From contig NZ_AP023441.1 of NCBI RefSeq assembly GCF_019976755.1, forward strand, positions 6,507,501 through 6,571,500: a DNA stretch of 64,000 nt, written 5' to 3'. The translations under genes and the position numbers were made by a program. The notes beneath the pieces were generated by a model. That model did no database searches, was not told the origin of the DNA, and was given only the letters and a program-made list of their open reading frames with translations. This document shows positions 24,476 to 33,968 of this stretch, one piece after another (within the stretch, counting starts at the first letter, position 1; each line of letters begins with the position of its first letter). The stretch comes from Nostoc sp. MS1. Lineage in GTDB: Bacteria > Cyanobacteriota > Cyanobacteriia > Cyanobacteriales > Nostocaceae.

Positions 24476-26653
24476 GTGGCTAACATTAGTTTACAACAAG
24501 GACAATTTGTTACCAATTCTTTACCAAATACAGTTAAATTTAGAAATATTTCTAAGATTTTGCTGCGGCGACGTTTTATAGTTTTGGGTGTTTCTTGTGT
24601 AGTAATGTCAGCTACTAGCTTTGTAGCGATGACTCATAAACCTACTTACAAGAGCCATATGCAGATATTGATTACACCTAATATATCTGAAGGAGTAGGT
24701 GTAACAAATGGTGTCAATTCCCAATTAGCTATTGAGCAATATTCTGTACAGAAGAACTTAATGGAGAGTTCTAAACTAATAGATAAAGCAGTAAAATTAT
24801 TACAGTTTGATTATCCTAATATTACTACAGAAGATATTAAAGGTAAAACAGAAGATAGTAAATACCCTTTACAAATAAAACCACTAGAAATTAAACAAGG
24901 CGCTAATTCAGTTTCTAGCCCAGTATGGGAAATTTCTTTTGAGGCTAATGACCCAATTAAAACCCGAAAGGTACTTTTAGCGTTACAGAAAGTTTATCAA
25001 GATTACAATGTAGAGCGAAGACAAGAACAGTTAAATCAAGGGTTGGCATTTATTAATACACGATTGCCAGTTATAAAACAACAGGTAAGGCAAGCAGAAA
25101 AAAAATTAGAACAATTTCGCAAGAAACACAATGTACTAGATCCAGAATTACAAAGTCAACTCTTGATAAAATCCCTAGCTGAAACTCAAAAGCAGCTACA
25201 AACCACTCGTGAACAATTGCAAGATATCCGCACTCGCTATCAAAATCTAGGGGAAAAGATAGCGGTTGCTAGTGAGGAAGCAATGACTTCGATGCGTATA
25301 GCTCAATCAAGTCGCTATAAAACGCTGACGAGTGAGTTACAAAAGACTGAGCAGGCTTTAGCCAAAGAGCAACTACGCTACACAAATGATTCTCCTGTAA
25401 TTCAAAATCTTCAGCAGCAACGCCAGAGTCAATTAAAGTTAGTACAGCAAGAGTTAAAGCGGTTAACGGCAGAAATTAAAGCCGAAAGTATCCAAATCCA
25501 AAGCCATTTAGTTGGCGTTGAGCCAAGTTTAGTAGAAGAATTTATCCAGGTACAGACAATTGGTTCTGAGTTAACTGCTAATGAAAAAAGGTTAGTAGAA
25601 TCGGAACAACAAATTCGCTCTCAATTGAGCAGATATCCGAGTTTGATTGCAGAATATCAGCGTTTATTACCAGAGGTGGAAACGCAGCGAAAAACACTTG
25701 AGCAAATGCTGCAAGCACAACAGTCTATGGGGATGAAAATTGCTCATGGAGGTTTTGATTGGCATTTCTTAGAGGAACCTACTCTTGGCATTTCTGTTAG
25801 TAATGATAGGTTCTGGCTGATAGTTGTAGGTATGATTTCTGGGCCGATTTTAGGTGTTATTTTGGCGCTAATGTGGGGAATGCGTCATCGAATTATCCAT
25901 TCTGCACAAGATTTGCAGAGAGTAAGTAACTTAAGGCTATTAGGTGCAGTACCGAAATTAGCACCCCGGATAATGGAAAAACGCCTTCCCAGTTTATCTT
26001 GGCTTGGGGGACGTAGCCTAACTCCGGCTGTAGAAGAGGATAACATTTGGTTACCTTGCCATGAAACTCTGGATATTGTTTACCAAAACACACAAATATT
26101 GAAATCTCCTTTTCCTTTTAAGTCAGTGATGATGACTTCAGCCATCCCAGGAGAAGGACGGACAACTTTAGCGCTGGGGTTAGCGGCTAGTGCGGCGCAC
26201 ATGCACAAACGGGTACTACTTATTGATGCTAACTTGCGATCGCCTAAACTCCACAAAGTTCTACAATTATCTAATGACTGGGGATTATCTCTACTCCTCC
26301 TTGATGAAACCAACACCGAAGTTCACGAGTATATCCAGCCAATTCACCCTTCTATAGACATCTTAACTGCGGGGCCGACACCAGAAGACGCAGTAGAATT
26401 GCTCAGTTCTCAACGGTTGAAAGACTTAATTGAGTTATTTGAGGACAGCTACGACTTAGTATTAATAGATGCTCCTCCCATTTTAGGTACAGTTGATAGT
26501 AGAATTATTGCCTCCTACTGCAATGGCATTATTATGGTAGGACGTATTGGTTGGGTGACACAAACGGAAATAACTCAAGCTGTAGAGATTTTAAAAAGCT
26601 TAAATTTAGTTGGCATTATTGCAAATGAAGTAGGGAGTTATCACAAAGTATAA
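24476..26653 (+). CDS. Wzc/GumC-like polysaccharide copolymerase with BY-kinase-type ATPase domain
   Basis: 725 residues, GTG start with AGAGGA upstream. A membrane segment at ~33-52, a Wzz-type periplasmic domain, a long coiled coil (~190-425) and a second membrane segment (~450-470) precede a CpsD/CapB-like ATPase domain (from ~535). Walker A reads AIPGEGRTT (556-564), with Arg where a Lys is normal; A' is LLIDANLRSP and Walker B is LVLIDAPPILG. The C-terminal Tyr cluster used for autophosphorylation is missing (only one Tyr in the last residues). It probably sets chain length in exopolysaccharide export. The weak ATPase motif suggests reduced or no kinase activity. Confidence 0.85.
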   Translation: MANISLQQGQFVTNSLPNTVKFRNISKILLRRRFIVLGVSCVVMSATSFVAMTHKPTYKSHMQILITPNISEGVGVTNGVNSQLAIEQYSVQKNLMESSKLIDKAVKLLQFDYPNITTEDIKGKTEDSKYPLQIKPLEIKQGANSVSSPVWEISFEANDPIKTRKVLLALQKVYQDYNVERRQEQLNQGLAFINTRLPVIKQQVRQAEKKLEQFRKKHNVLDPELQSQLLIKSLAETQKQLQTTREQLQDIRTRYQNLGEKIAVASEEAMTSMRIAQSSRYKTLTSELQKTEQALAKEQLRYTNDSPVIQNLQQQRQSQLKLVQQELKRLTAEIKAESIQIQSHLVGVEPSLVEEFIQVQTIGSELTANEKRLVESEQQIRSQLSRYPSLIAEYQRLLPEVETQRKTLEQMLQAQQSMGMKIAHGGFDWHFLEEPTLGISVSNDRFWLIVVGMISGPILGVILALMWGMRHRIIHSAQDLQRVSNLRLLGAVPKLAPRIMEKRLPSLSWLGGRSLTPAVEEDNIWLPCHETLDIVYQNTQILKSPFPFKSVMMTSAIPGEGRTTLALGLAASAAHMHKRVLLIDANLRSPKLHKVLQLSNDWGLSLLLLDETNTEVHEYIQPIHPSIDILTAGPTPEDAVELLSSQRLKDLIELFEDSYDLVLIDAPPILGTVDSRIIASYCNGIIMVGRIGWVTQTEITQAVEILKSLNLVGIIANEVGSYHKV

Positions 26654-26670
26654 AATGTGTTGTGTTTAGA

Positions 26671-26922
26671 TGAGAATGTTTAAGTTCAAAATGAGAACGT
26701 TCGGGTTTTGAACGAGAACTTTCAAGCTTGGAACGAGAACATTCAGGTTTTAAACGAGAACGTTCAAGCTTGAAACGAAAACGTTCAGATTTTAAACGAG
26801 AACGTTCAGGTTTTAAACGAGAACGTTCAAGCTTGAAACGAGAACATTCAGGTTTGGAACGAGAACGTTCAAGCTTGGAACGAAAACTTTCAAGCTTAAA
26901 ACTAAAAATTTTTAGTTTTAAG
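26671..26922. repeat. 21-bp tandem repeat array, about 11-12 copies
   Basis: Eleven clear units of 21 bases (CGAGAACRTTCARGYTTKRAA), starting at 26671, 26692, 26713 and so on to 26881, plus a degraded twelfth. Each unit has two half-palindromes, GAACGTTC and either AAGCTT or GGTTTT, in alternation. Directly after it are palindromes CTAAAAATTTTTAG (26902-26915) and AAGGCTCA/TGAGCCTT (26920-26939). There are no unique spacers, so it is not a CRISPR. The array lies between the copolymerase gene (ends 26653) and the converging lactate dehydrogenase gene. Confidence 0.92.
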
Positions 26923-27020
26923 GCTCACATTTGAGCCTTGGAAGCTGAAATATCCGCCTCTGTAGTAGAATTTCGAATCTCAAAACTCAAAAAACTACAT
27001 CTTTTTCTATTCCTTATATC

Positions 27021-28046
27021 TCAACTCACTAGCACTTTACTTTCCACTTCCGGTTGATGACGAATTTCGTTAGGACAATAACGACCTTGTTCAAAGTCGC
27101 TAATATTATTTAGGGTTGTCTGTGCAATGTTATGTAAAGCATCCTCTGTAAAAAATGCTTGGTGTCCGGTGATGAGTACATTAGGAAATGTTGTCAGTCT
27201 TTGGAAGATATCATCCTGAATAATTTCCCCTGATAAATCTTCAAAAAACAGTTCAGATTCTTGCTCGTAAACATCCACGCCTAAAGAGCCGATTTTACCA
27301 GTCTTGAGTCCTTCAATCACAGCTTGAGTATTAATTAACGCTCCTCGGCTGGTATTGATTAACATCACCCCTGGCTTTACCTGTTCTATTGCTTCCGCGT
27401 TAATTAAATGATGGGTCTCTGGTGTGAGAGGGCAATGGAGAGAGATAATATCAGAATTGGCAAATAATTCCCGTAAATCTACATACTTACCACCTAATGC
27501 TGCCATTTCCGGGTTGTGATACACATCATAGGCGAGGAGGCGACAGCCAAAGCCTTTCATAATTTGTCCCAAAATTAGGCCGATTTTGCCAGTCCCAATA
27601 ATTCCGACTGCGCGTCCATTCAGGTTAAAACCCAACAGTCCATCTAAGGAGAAATTCCCCTCACGGACGCGGTTATAAGCACGGTGAATTTTTCTATTAA
27701 GGCTTAAAATCAAACCTACTGCGTGTTCGGCCACCCCATAAGGTGAATAAGCGGGAACACGGACTACAGTAATTCCCAAATTATGAGCTACTTTTAAGTC
27801 TACATTATTGAACCCTGCACAACGTAGGACAATCAAGCGAGTTCCCCGTGAGGCGAGAATTTCCAGGGTATTTGCATCGACTTGATCATGTACAAATACA
27901 CAAACCGCCGGATATCCGGCGGCTAAAATAGCGGTATCTTGATTGAGACGGGGTTCAAAAAACACTAACTCATGTTGCTTGGGAAAACTTGCAGCTTCTA
28001 AAAACTGTTGGTCGTAGGCTTTTGTACTGAAGACTGCTACTTTCAT
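27021..28046 (-). CDS. ldhA: D-lactate dehydrogenase (2-hydroxyacid dehydrogenase)
   Basis: 341 residues, complete. The NAD-binding fold has VGIIGTGKIG near residue 147. The catalytic set of the D-2-hydroxyacid dehydrogenases is present: Arg in LIVLRCAGFNNVDL, the Arg/Glu of NTSRGALINTQAVIEGLKTG with GVDVYEQE, and His in LITGHQAFFTEDAL. The RCAGFNNVDL and FEDLSG segments are typical of D-lactate rather than phosphoglycerate dehydrogenases. It reduces pyruvate to D-lactate with NADH during dark or anoxic metabolism. Confidence 0.88.
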   Translation of the reverse strand: MKVAVFSTKAYDQQFLEAASFPKQHELVFFEPRLNQDTAILAAGYPAVCVFVHDQVDANTLEILASRGTRLIVLRCAGFNNVDLKVAHNLGITVVRVPAYSPYGVAEHAVGLILSLNRKIHRAYNRVREGNFSLDGLLGFNLNGRAVGIIGTGKIGLILGQIMKGFGCRLLAYDVYHNPEMAALGGKYVDLRELFANSDIISLHCPLTPETHHLINAEAIEQVKPGVMLINTSRGALINTQAVIEGLKTGKIGSLGVDVYEQESELFFEDLSGEIIQDDIFQRLTTFPNVLITGHQAFFTEDALHNIAQTTLNNISDFEQGRYCPNEIRHQPEVESKVLVS

Positions 28047-28237
28047 GCCAAACCCCAGGCTGTATGCCAGATATTTTCACATATATATTAGCTTGGTGTT
28101 CCGATGAACAAGGTTAATAATCGGTTAGCTTAAAGTGTCTGTTATGCTTGCCAGTTATAGTTTTTGAGGCTTTGATAGCTGATATCACCACTAAAGCAAA
28201 AATTAAGGCTTTTGAGTATTAGTCAACAGTCAACAAC

Positions 28238-28600
28238 TTAATTATTAGCTGATGTGGCTTTCCGCAGCACATCAATATTGAGTTCTAACTTTTCTCCTAA
28301 CCATAAGGCAAAACGTGTATGATCACTGACATCATCACCTGTCAAGGGATGGACGAGAATATCTAACCCTTCACGGTTCAGCATCAACCAAGGAACAACT
28401 TGAGCAAATTCAGTTGATGAAAATGCAACTTGGTACATTGATTTGGGATGGGGGCCGATGGGTTTTTCATGCACTCGCCCAAGCTGTACATTAAACTTAT
28501 CACCTAATTGTTCACGGATACCCATAGCTGTTGCCAAGCTGTCACTATCAAAGTAAATGTGAGCATGAAACCCGGTAATATTGAGAGATTCTTCTGCCAT
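28238..28600 (-). CDS. DOPA 4,5-dioxygenase-like protein
   Basis: The start at 28600 (MAEESLNITGFHAHIYFD, 120 residues) is preferred because GGGAG lies about 9 bases upstream; a longer form from 28630 lacks this. The conserved FHAHIYFD, GPHPKSMYQVAF and LDILVHPLTGDDVSDHT supply His residues characteristic of the DOPA 4,5-dioxygenase family. In plants and fungi such enzymes open catechol rings to make betalamic acid. The natural substrate in cyanobacteria is unknown. Single gene. Confidence 0.88.
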   Translation of the reverse strand: MAEESLNITGFHAHIYFDSDSLATAMGIREQLGDKFNVQLGRVHEKPIGPHPKSMYQVAFSSTEFAQVVPWLMLNREGLDILVHPLTGDDVSDHTRFALWLGEKLELNIDVLRKATSANN

Positions 28601-28729
28601 AACTGCAAACTCCCACTGTTGTAGAAGCAAACGACAAAGCTAATAAACCCAGTATTATTTACCTAACTGGGTGTAGTTGCTGTAATCCAGCTTATACCAA
28701 TTTTGCATTTCGGATTAAAAACCTTGCCT

Positions 28730-30331
28730 TCACTTTTCCAAACGAGGTTTTACTAATTTCCAAACTAAATAATAGTCATCCCCATATACAAGATTTGGTT
28801 TTAACTTGTACTTTGTCGCTATTTGTAGTCGCCAAGCGTTTGTGGGATTGAGGAGGAAAATATCTGTAAAATCATTAGGGATTGTAGGTACAGTTTGATC
28901 TGGTAATAGCTGAAACCTTACTTTTGCTTCTGTAAGATAACTTAAAGAAAATACATTACCATAATTCATTTCCGAGAAATTAGTAATTAATAATGGGCGA
29001 GACTTTTGATTAATAAATCTAGCAATCTCAGGATTACCATAACTGACACCTTTATTCCACCAAGTGTCTGCTTGATAGTACACTCTAGAAGAAATTAAAC
29101 TACAAACAATTAATAACCCAATTATTATCTGCCAAATTCTGCGCTGGGATACATTACCGTTATACATTTGTGTAGCGAGTAAATAAACGACAATGATTTG
29201 CATCCCTAAATACGAGGGTAATAAATAAGGTTCAGAACCAGGACGAATACCACCGGAATCTACACCTTGCACGATTAAGGGTAAAGCTGGTAATACAGTT
29301 AAAATGAGCAGAAATAACCAAATTTGATATTTGGTTGTACGGCATAAAAAATAAATTGCACATACAATTAAAATTATAAATATAGGTGATATCCAATAAT
29401 TAATTTGATCATCCAAAGGTAAATCTAAATCAAAGAAGCTTTTGCTAAACTGTATTAAAAAGAAAGGAATTAAAGGTATTATATTTAAGTCTTGATTGTT
29501 GATGCCATCTGATGAGAGTAAAAACTGAAAGAACCTAGCAAAAACAATCAAAAACCAAGGCAGAAATGCGATAAAAGCGAAAATTGTGGCTATTAAATAA
29601 GACCTAACAGTTTCCGTTAATCTTAATTTTGCTATCAATATTACATAAATACCATGAGCGATCGCTACAAAAATACTCCATAGACAAGTGTATAAACTCA
29701 ACGCCAAAGTAACTCCGTAAATACCCCAGCTTGTAAAGTTGTCTGATTTTTGTGTTGATTGCAACCTTATCGCTCTGAGTAATGCTGTATTGGCTAATAT
29801 AATTGTGACTAACCAGAGGATATATTCTCTCGCCTCTTGAGCGTATACTAAGTGTATCGGTGAGTTTGCCATGAGTGCGATCGCTAAAATAGGTAGCGAT
29901 AAAGTTACATTAAATAACTCTTGACAAAACCAATAAAGGCAAGGAAAAACTAACAAACTAATCAGCGCCGATAAATATCTAATTGCTACTACAGAATTAC
30001 CAAATATTTCTACCCAAAACCTAGCTAGTATAAAATACAATGGTGACTTTTCTGGACTTTCCAGCGCTAAAGACATTACAGCATCACTAAAGCTCTTATC
30101 TGTATTAGTACCCTGGAATTGTAAAAAGTTTTCCCTAGAAATTATTCTTCCGTTAAATATTTCCTGCTTGACTTCAGCTACCGTATAGCCAGAAATTCTT
30201 AATGAAGTATAAGTTTCATCCGCAGAGTAAACTTTTCTATCAATATAAACGAATCGAAAAAGTATACACATTACTAAAAGCAGAATTGTTAAAAACCGTA
30301 ACCAACTCGGCACAAGGGAGAAATGCCGCAT
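28730..30331 (-). CDS. GT39/ArnT-like multi-pass glycosyltransferase
   Basis: 533 residues with about eleven hydrophobic segments. After the first membrane helix, the loop VYSADETYTSLR contains the acidic pair expected of GT-C glycosyltransferases using polyprenyl-phosphate sugars. A second loop (ALESPEKSPLYFILARFW) is the usual PPLYY-like motif. The C-terminal ~100 residues are soluble. It probably transfers a sugar from a lipid carrier on the outer face of the membrane to a glycan or glycolipid. It lies near other surface-related genes but is not in an operon with them. Confidence 0.78.
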   Translation of the reverse strand: MRHFSLVPSWLRFLTILLLVMCILFRFVYIDRKVYSADETYTSLRISGYTVAEVKQEIFNGRIISRENFLQFQGTNTDKSFSDAVMSLALESPEKSPLYFILARFWVEIFGNSVVAIRYLSALISLLVFPCLYWFCQELFNVTLSLPILAIALMANSPIHLVYAQEAREYILWLVTIILANTALLRAIRLQSTQKSDNFTSWGIYGVTLALSLYTCLWSIFVAIAHGIYVILIAKLRLTETVRSYLIATIFAFIAFLPWFLIVFARFFQFLLSSDGINNQDLNIIPLIPFFLIQFSKSFFDLDLPLDDQINYWISPIFIILIVCAIYFLCRTTKYQIWLFLLILTVLPALPLIVQGVDSGGIRPGSEPYLLPSYLGMQIIVVYLLATQMYNGNVSQRRIWQIIIGLLIVCSLISSRVYYQADTWWNKGVSYGNPEIARFINQKSRPLLITNFSEMNYGNVFSLSYLTEAKVRFQLLPDQTVPTIPNDFTDIFLLNPTNAWRLQIATKYKLKPNLVYGDDYYLVWKLVKPRLEK

Positions 30332-30812
30332 AACTATTTTTCTCGAAGCAGAATTATTTGAATATTTAAATTTGGTAGATACTAAGTATATTAAGAGGGA
30401 ATATCTCTACTTTGAGATTGTCAATACTATACTTTTGATAATAATGGTTTCATCATTATTAAAAATAATAACAACTAATACAGTTTAATTAGATACTATA
30501 ATTGAGTCATAAAAGTAAATTTTTATAAGTAAAATCTGAAAATGTATCTATAATTAGCTTTTTTAGTCAATTTTTAGCGATAACTCAATACGGTTCAGAT
30601 AAGAATGGTTTACCCCCGATAAATGGGATGTAGAGATAAATTAAATTTTTCATCATTTTGCTATGCAATTTAGTCTGAAATGAACTGTATTGGACGATAA
30701 TCTACTAGTCACAACAATGTATAAGTTGAATCCTTATTCTAGCAATGTTAGTTAAAATTGAGGTTGATACTATTGTTGCTTAGGTGTAGTTAGCAACCTA
30801 AACATTAATTAA
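30332..30812. other. AT-rich intergenic region
   Basis: 481 bases between two minus-strand genes. No ORF, RNA gene or strong hairpin recognised. Confidence 0.5.
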
Positions 30813-31616
30813 CTACTTAGTAAAACAATGAGGATAATGCCATCTAGTAAATTCTTTCACATTAGCTATAGTCAGAAAATCAATCGTTTTAAATTGTCTA
30901 TCAATAGCAGGTAAACTACATATCTTAGCACCAATGCTTAAGTATGCTTGTAAAATATTCGGAATATCTACATGGCATAAATCAGGGCTTTTTTGGGGTA
31001 TATCTAAATAATAACTAGATTGTGGACATACCAATATTCTTTTATGAGTTAAATTATTTTTTTTAAAATAGTGATAAGCACAAGCAGCTTCCCAAGGCGA
31101 TTGAGTTAATAGTGAAGCGCAACCAAAGAAGTATTTACTACAATTTAAAATTAAATAGTTAGTTAATCCTTCCCATAACATTAAAAGTGCTTGCAGACTG
31201 CGATATTCTTTCGCTATACAAGCACGCCCAATTTCTACCGATTTTTGTAATATATAAGTAGGAATAGCTTGGAGGTCAAATATATCAGCCGAATCAAAAC
31301 CTAAGCCTTGAGAAGCCATTTGATAAGTTTGCATTCTATAAGTACCTACAGTTTTACCTGTAAGTTTAGAAATTAGCATCAAATGATGGCAAACTGTATC
31401 AAATTCATCTTGATCCATTTGCGTTAAGTTAGAAGTAGGAAGTCCTAAATTGAGTTCTACATTGAAAACCTCAAATCTGAGGTGAAAAATAGAGGCTAAT
31501 TCTTCTTCCGTCTCAGCAAGCTTGAGAATATATTTATCAGTTTCTAGAATGGGAAAATCTTTGACGGTAGTAGGAGGACGAAGTGGGTAATTAATGTGGC
31601 GATATGAAAATTCCAT
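30813..31616 (-). CDS. OlsB-like GNAT acyltransferase
   Basis: 267 residues. The pattern LAETEEELASIFHLRFEVFNVELN, then TGKTVGTYRMQT, VEIGRACIAKEYRS and LMLWEGLTNYLI is that of the OlsB/hemolysin-like GNAT family (Acetyltransf_5). Members N-acylate ornithine or transfer long acyl chains from acyl carrier protein. GCASLLTQSPWEAACAYHYF continues the family signature. No OlsA partner is visible, so ornithine lipid synthesis should not be claimed; an autoinducer-like or other acyl amide product is possible. Confidence 0.75.
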   Translation of the reverse strand: MEFSYRHINYPLRPPTTVKDFPILETDKYILKLAETEEELASIFHLRFEVFNVELNLGLPTSNLTQMDQDEFDTVCHHLMLISKLTGKTVGTYRMQTYQMASQGLGFDSADIFDLQAIPTYILQKSVEIGRACIAKEYRSLQALLMLWEGLTNYLILNCSKYFFGCASLLTQSPWEAACAYHYFKKNNLTHKRILVCPQSSYYLDIPQKSPDLCHVDIPNILQAYLSIGAKICSLPAIDRQFKTIDFLTIANVKEFTRWHYPHCFTK

Positions 31617-31879
31617 CTGTCTTCCAACTTAAAATTATAAAGATATCCTAACTTTGAAGATTTACTGGCTATACAAATAGACAATCTTGTGTATTGACGT
31701 ATCAAAGCGAAATTTATGCAAATTTCGACAACAAATTACTCCAGCAGAGATTCAAAGGATAATTAGCTTTTATTATGCGCTTAACTCACAATTAAAATCT
31801 GGCACTACGATACAGAATTTCTGGAATATCAAGTTTATATAACTCGTCTTGCTGGTCACGCTTATTTTCTCATGATGAA

Positions 31880-31907
31880 AACTGCCCTAGAGGATGCCTA
31901 GAGCAGT
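31880..31907 (-). terminator. Terminator of the secreted-protein unit
   Basis: Read on the minus strand, CTGCTCTAGG-CATC-CTCTAGGGCAG forms a near-perfect hairpin followed by TTTT, about 45 bases after the 31953 stop. The rest of 31617-31952 shows nothing. Confidence 0.7.
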
Positions 31908-31952
31908 ATGAGAAAAAGAAGGATAGATTTTATTGATGAGACTTTGAAGATT

Positions 31953-32474
31953 TTAGCTCTGGCTTGATTCAGCCACAGTAGTTGCACCGACTGCCATTAC
32001 TGGAGACCATTCACTGACGCGGTTGTCATCTAAAACGGCTCGCACTCGATAACCAAGCTGAATCTTGTGCATCAATAAGATTAATTCACGGTTGAGTAAT
32101 CCTTGTGATTTTTGGTTTTCATTAGATGCAGCTTGGATACGAAAACAGCGATCGCTTTGACGTTTCAACTTGGGAGATTTCCCTTCCACAAGCACTGTTT
32201 GTAGCTCGTATTCTTTAGCTTCGGGATATGGTTCCCAGCACATTTGCCAGTAGGTTGACCAGCGAATTAACTCTGATGGTAATTCCTCGACCTCATCCGA
32301 CAATGTAGAGACAAGTCCGGTGATTGGAGGTTGTACAACTTGAGGCTGATTTGAGGTGATTTCAGCAGCTAAAGTTGAACCGCCATCAACACCTAATATC
32401 AGTCCAAATATCAAAGTGAACAACACAATCAATCGTAGGCATTGTAATTGCACCGACAAGATTTTCCGATTCAT
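31953..32474 (-). CDS. Secreted hypothetical protein
   Basis: 173 residues with a signal peptide (hydrophobic 14-31, cleavage near TLAAE). The mature part has a central region with WSTYWQMCWEPYPEAKEYELQ and a Cys further on (DRCFRI), suggesting a disulfide, then LGYRVRAVLDDNRVSEWSPV, which looks like a fibronectin-type strand. Family not recognised. It starts 22 bases after the secreted beta-helix protein and is followed by a terminator, so the two are likely one operon with a shared role outside the cell. Confidence 0.65.
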   Translation of the reverse strand: MNRKILSVQLQCLRLIVLFTLIFGLILGVDGGSTLAAEITSNQPQVVQPPITGLVSTLSDEVEELPSELIRWSTYWQMCWEPYPEAKEYELQTVLVEGKSPKLKRQSDRCFRIQAASNENQKSQGLLNRELILLMHKIQLGYRVRAVLDDNRVSEWSPVMAVGATTVAESSQS

Positions 32475-32496
32475 AAATTATGCAAAAGTCAGTTGC

Positions 32497-33777
32497 TTAC
32501 CACTCCACAGGTGCAATCAGGCTGCCGTTGTCGGCATAAATTACCCTAGAACGGACATGAGTTCTAGGAGGTAATGTAGAATTAAAGACTGCGCTTCTTT
32601 GCCCAAGTGCTGATCTTTCGCCAATCCTGGCACGGAATATAACAGAGTTCGGCCCTAAACCTACGGCATCACCTACGCTGGTTTCAGGGCCATTAGCAAC
32701 ACCATTGACAACCTGCCTACCGCCATGAACTAGAGAGCGAGGCCCATAACCAATTCCATTACCAAGAGTCAAACTAGTGGTTTCTAAAGCGTGAAATACA
32801 ACATCGTTTGCCATCCCAGCAATTGACCCAACATTAAAAGGTTGACCCTCATCAGCACGCAGCGAAATTCTATTACCTAGTTTGTGTTGGAGGTTTGCTA
32901 AAGTATCTTGAAAAGTGAGATTGCCGATGATGCGGTTACGATAGTTTGGATCACGAGTTGCACTTCCACCTATCTGCGGCAGACCGCCAGGGTTAAAAGA
33001 GGTAACTGGGGCGTAATTTATCCCTGTTACGTTTGTCAAATCTGCCCTAGCTAATTCTGTATAACCTTTGGCAAATGCTTCATTAACTTCGATAATACCT
33101 TCCATCAATGCAACGTCTGCTTGTGTTAGGTTGGCGACTTTCCCTAAGAGGCCGCTATTAGCTTCTAGGTTAGTTGTGACGTTTTTACCAGGTAGAACAA
33201 CTTTACCGGCGGGTAAAGTAACACCAGGGCCAACTCGTGCGAGAAAGTTAACTACTGTGTTTCTTTCTACAGTTGCACCATCTATTTCACAGTTGAAGGC
33301 GAGAAATGTCTCTGGAGTAGTGTTGCTGAACTGAGTATTGGTAACTGGGTCAGTGAAAGGACCAGTTGAACCCTGAGTTCCGACTTTAGCTGCGCCTTTA
33401 ATAACGGCCATGTGTGCCATAATCACACGTTCGCCAATCTGCACTCCCGCTCCCGAAGCGATGATTTTCACCTGGTCTTGAGCATTAGAATCTGCTGCGA
33501 TGCTAATAGACCCATTAGTAGCGTTTAACTCAGCAAATGGGGCAACATAGACTTTTTCGCCCAAGGTTATATTTGTAGGATTGGTAATTGTTGCCGTTGG
33601 GTCAACGAAACTAGCTGACTCGGAAGGCGCTGTACTTGGGCATACAGGTAGGTTTCCGAAAGTAGGATTACACGTTCCTCCTGTGGCTAGTGCGGGTTGT
33701 ATATCTATCTGTATGCTAATCGCAAACGCAAGGATAATCGCAGTTAAGGCACTAAAAACTGTGCGAGGTTTGAACAT
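32497..33777 (-). CDS. Secreted gamma-carbonic-anhydrase-like beta-helix protein
   Basis: The start ATG at 33777 (426 residues) has GAGGAG about 10 bases upstream; a GTG 18 bases earlier overlaps that site. A signal peptide ends near PALA. Hexapeptide-type turns (VYVAPFAELN, VQIGERVIMAHMAVIKGAAKVG, ERNTVVNFLARVGPGVTL) mark a left-handed beta-helix like CcmM/Cam carbonic anhydrases. A long insert splits the helix, and later coils include GLGPNSVIFRARIGERSALG. Compared with Cam, only one of three zinc histidines is kept (His122): the position of the first is Ile and the third is Lys127. Classical carbonic anhydrase activity is therefore doubtful. Confidence 0.72.
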   Translation of the reverse strand: MFKPRTVFSALTAIILAFAISIQIDIQPALATGGTCNPTFGNLPVCPSTAPSESASFVDPTATITNPTNITLGEKVYVAPFAELNATNGSISIAADSNAQDQVKIIASGAGVQIGERVIMAHMAVIKGAAKVGTQGSTGPFTDPVTNTQFSNTTPETFLAFNCEIDGATVERNTVVNFLARVGPGVTLPAGKVVLPGKNVTTNLEANSGLLGKVANLTQADVALMEGIIEVNEAFAKGYTELARADLTNVTGINYAPVTSFNPGGLPQIGGSATRDPNYRNRIIGNLTFQDTLANLQHKLGNRISLRADEGQPFNVGSIAGMANDVVFHALETTSLTLGNGIGYGPRSLVHGGRQVVNGVANGPETSVGDAVGLGPNSVIFRARIGERSALGQRSAVFNSTLPPRTHVRSRVIYADNGSLIAPVEW

Positions 33778-33968
33778 AGAAAAAATGCTCCTCACGGGTT
33801 CTGGAATATTTGGTTACAGTAAAATCTGCGTTGATGAATGCGAGATGTGTTAAGGCGATGTCTGGCGACAAGACGCAGAACATCTATACAGGCTGATAAA
33901 TTACCAAAAACTATACTGCAACAGCCTATATTTAGACTCTTTTTCTGTTGAGATATTGAGACAAAGAA

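Noticed and set aside
26671..26922. Possible CRISPR array
   Set aside because: Units are contiguous with no unique spacers, and there are no cas genes nearby.
26728..26934. A 68-residue ORF of repeating RERSxLK units
   Set aside because: It starts with TTG inside the 21-bp tandem array and simply translates the repeat; no ribosome site. Treated as repeat DNA.
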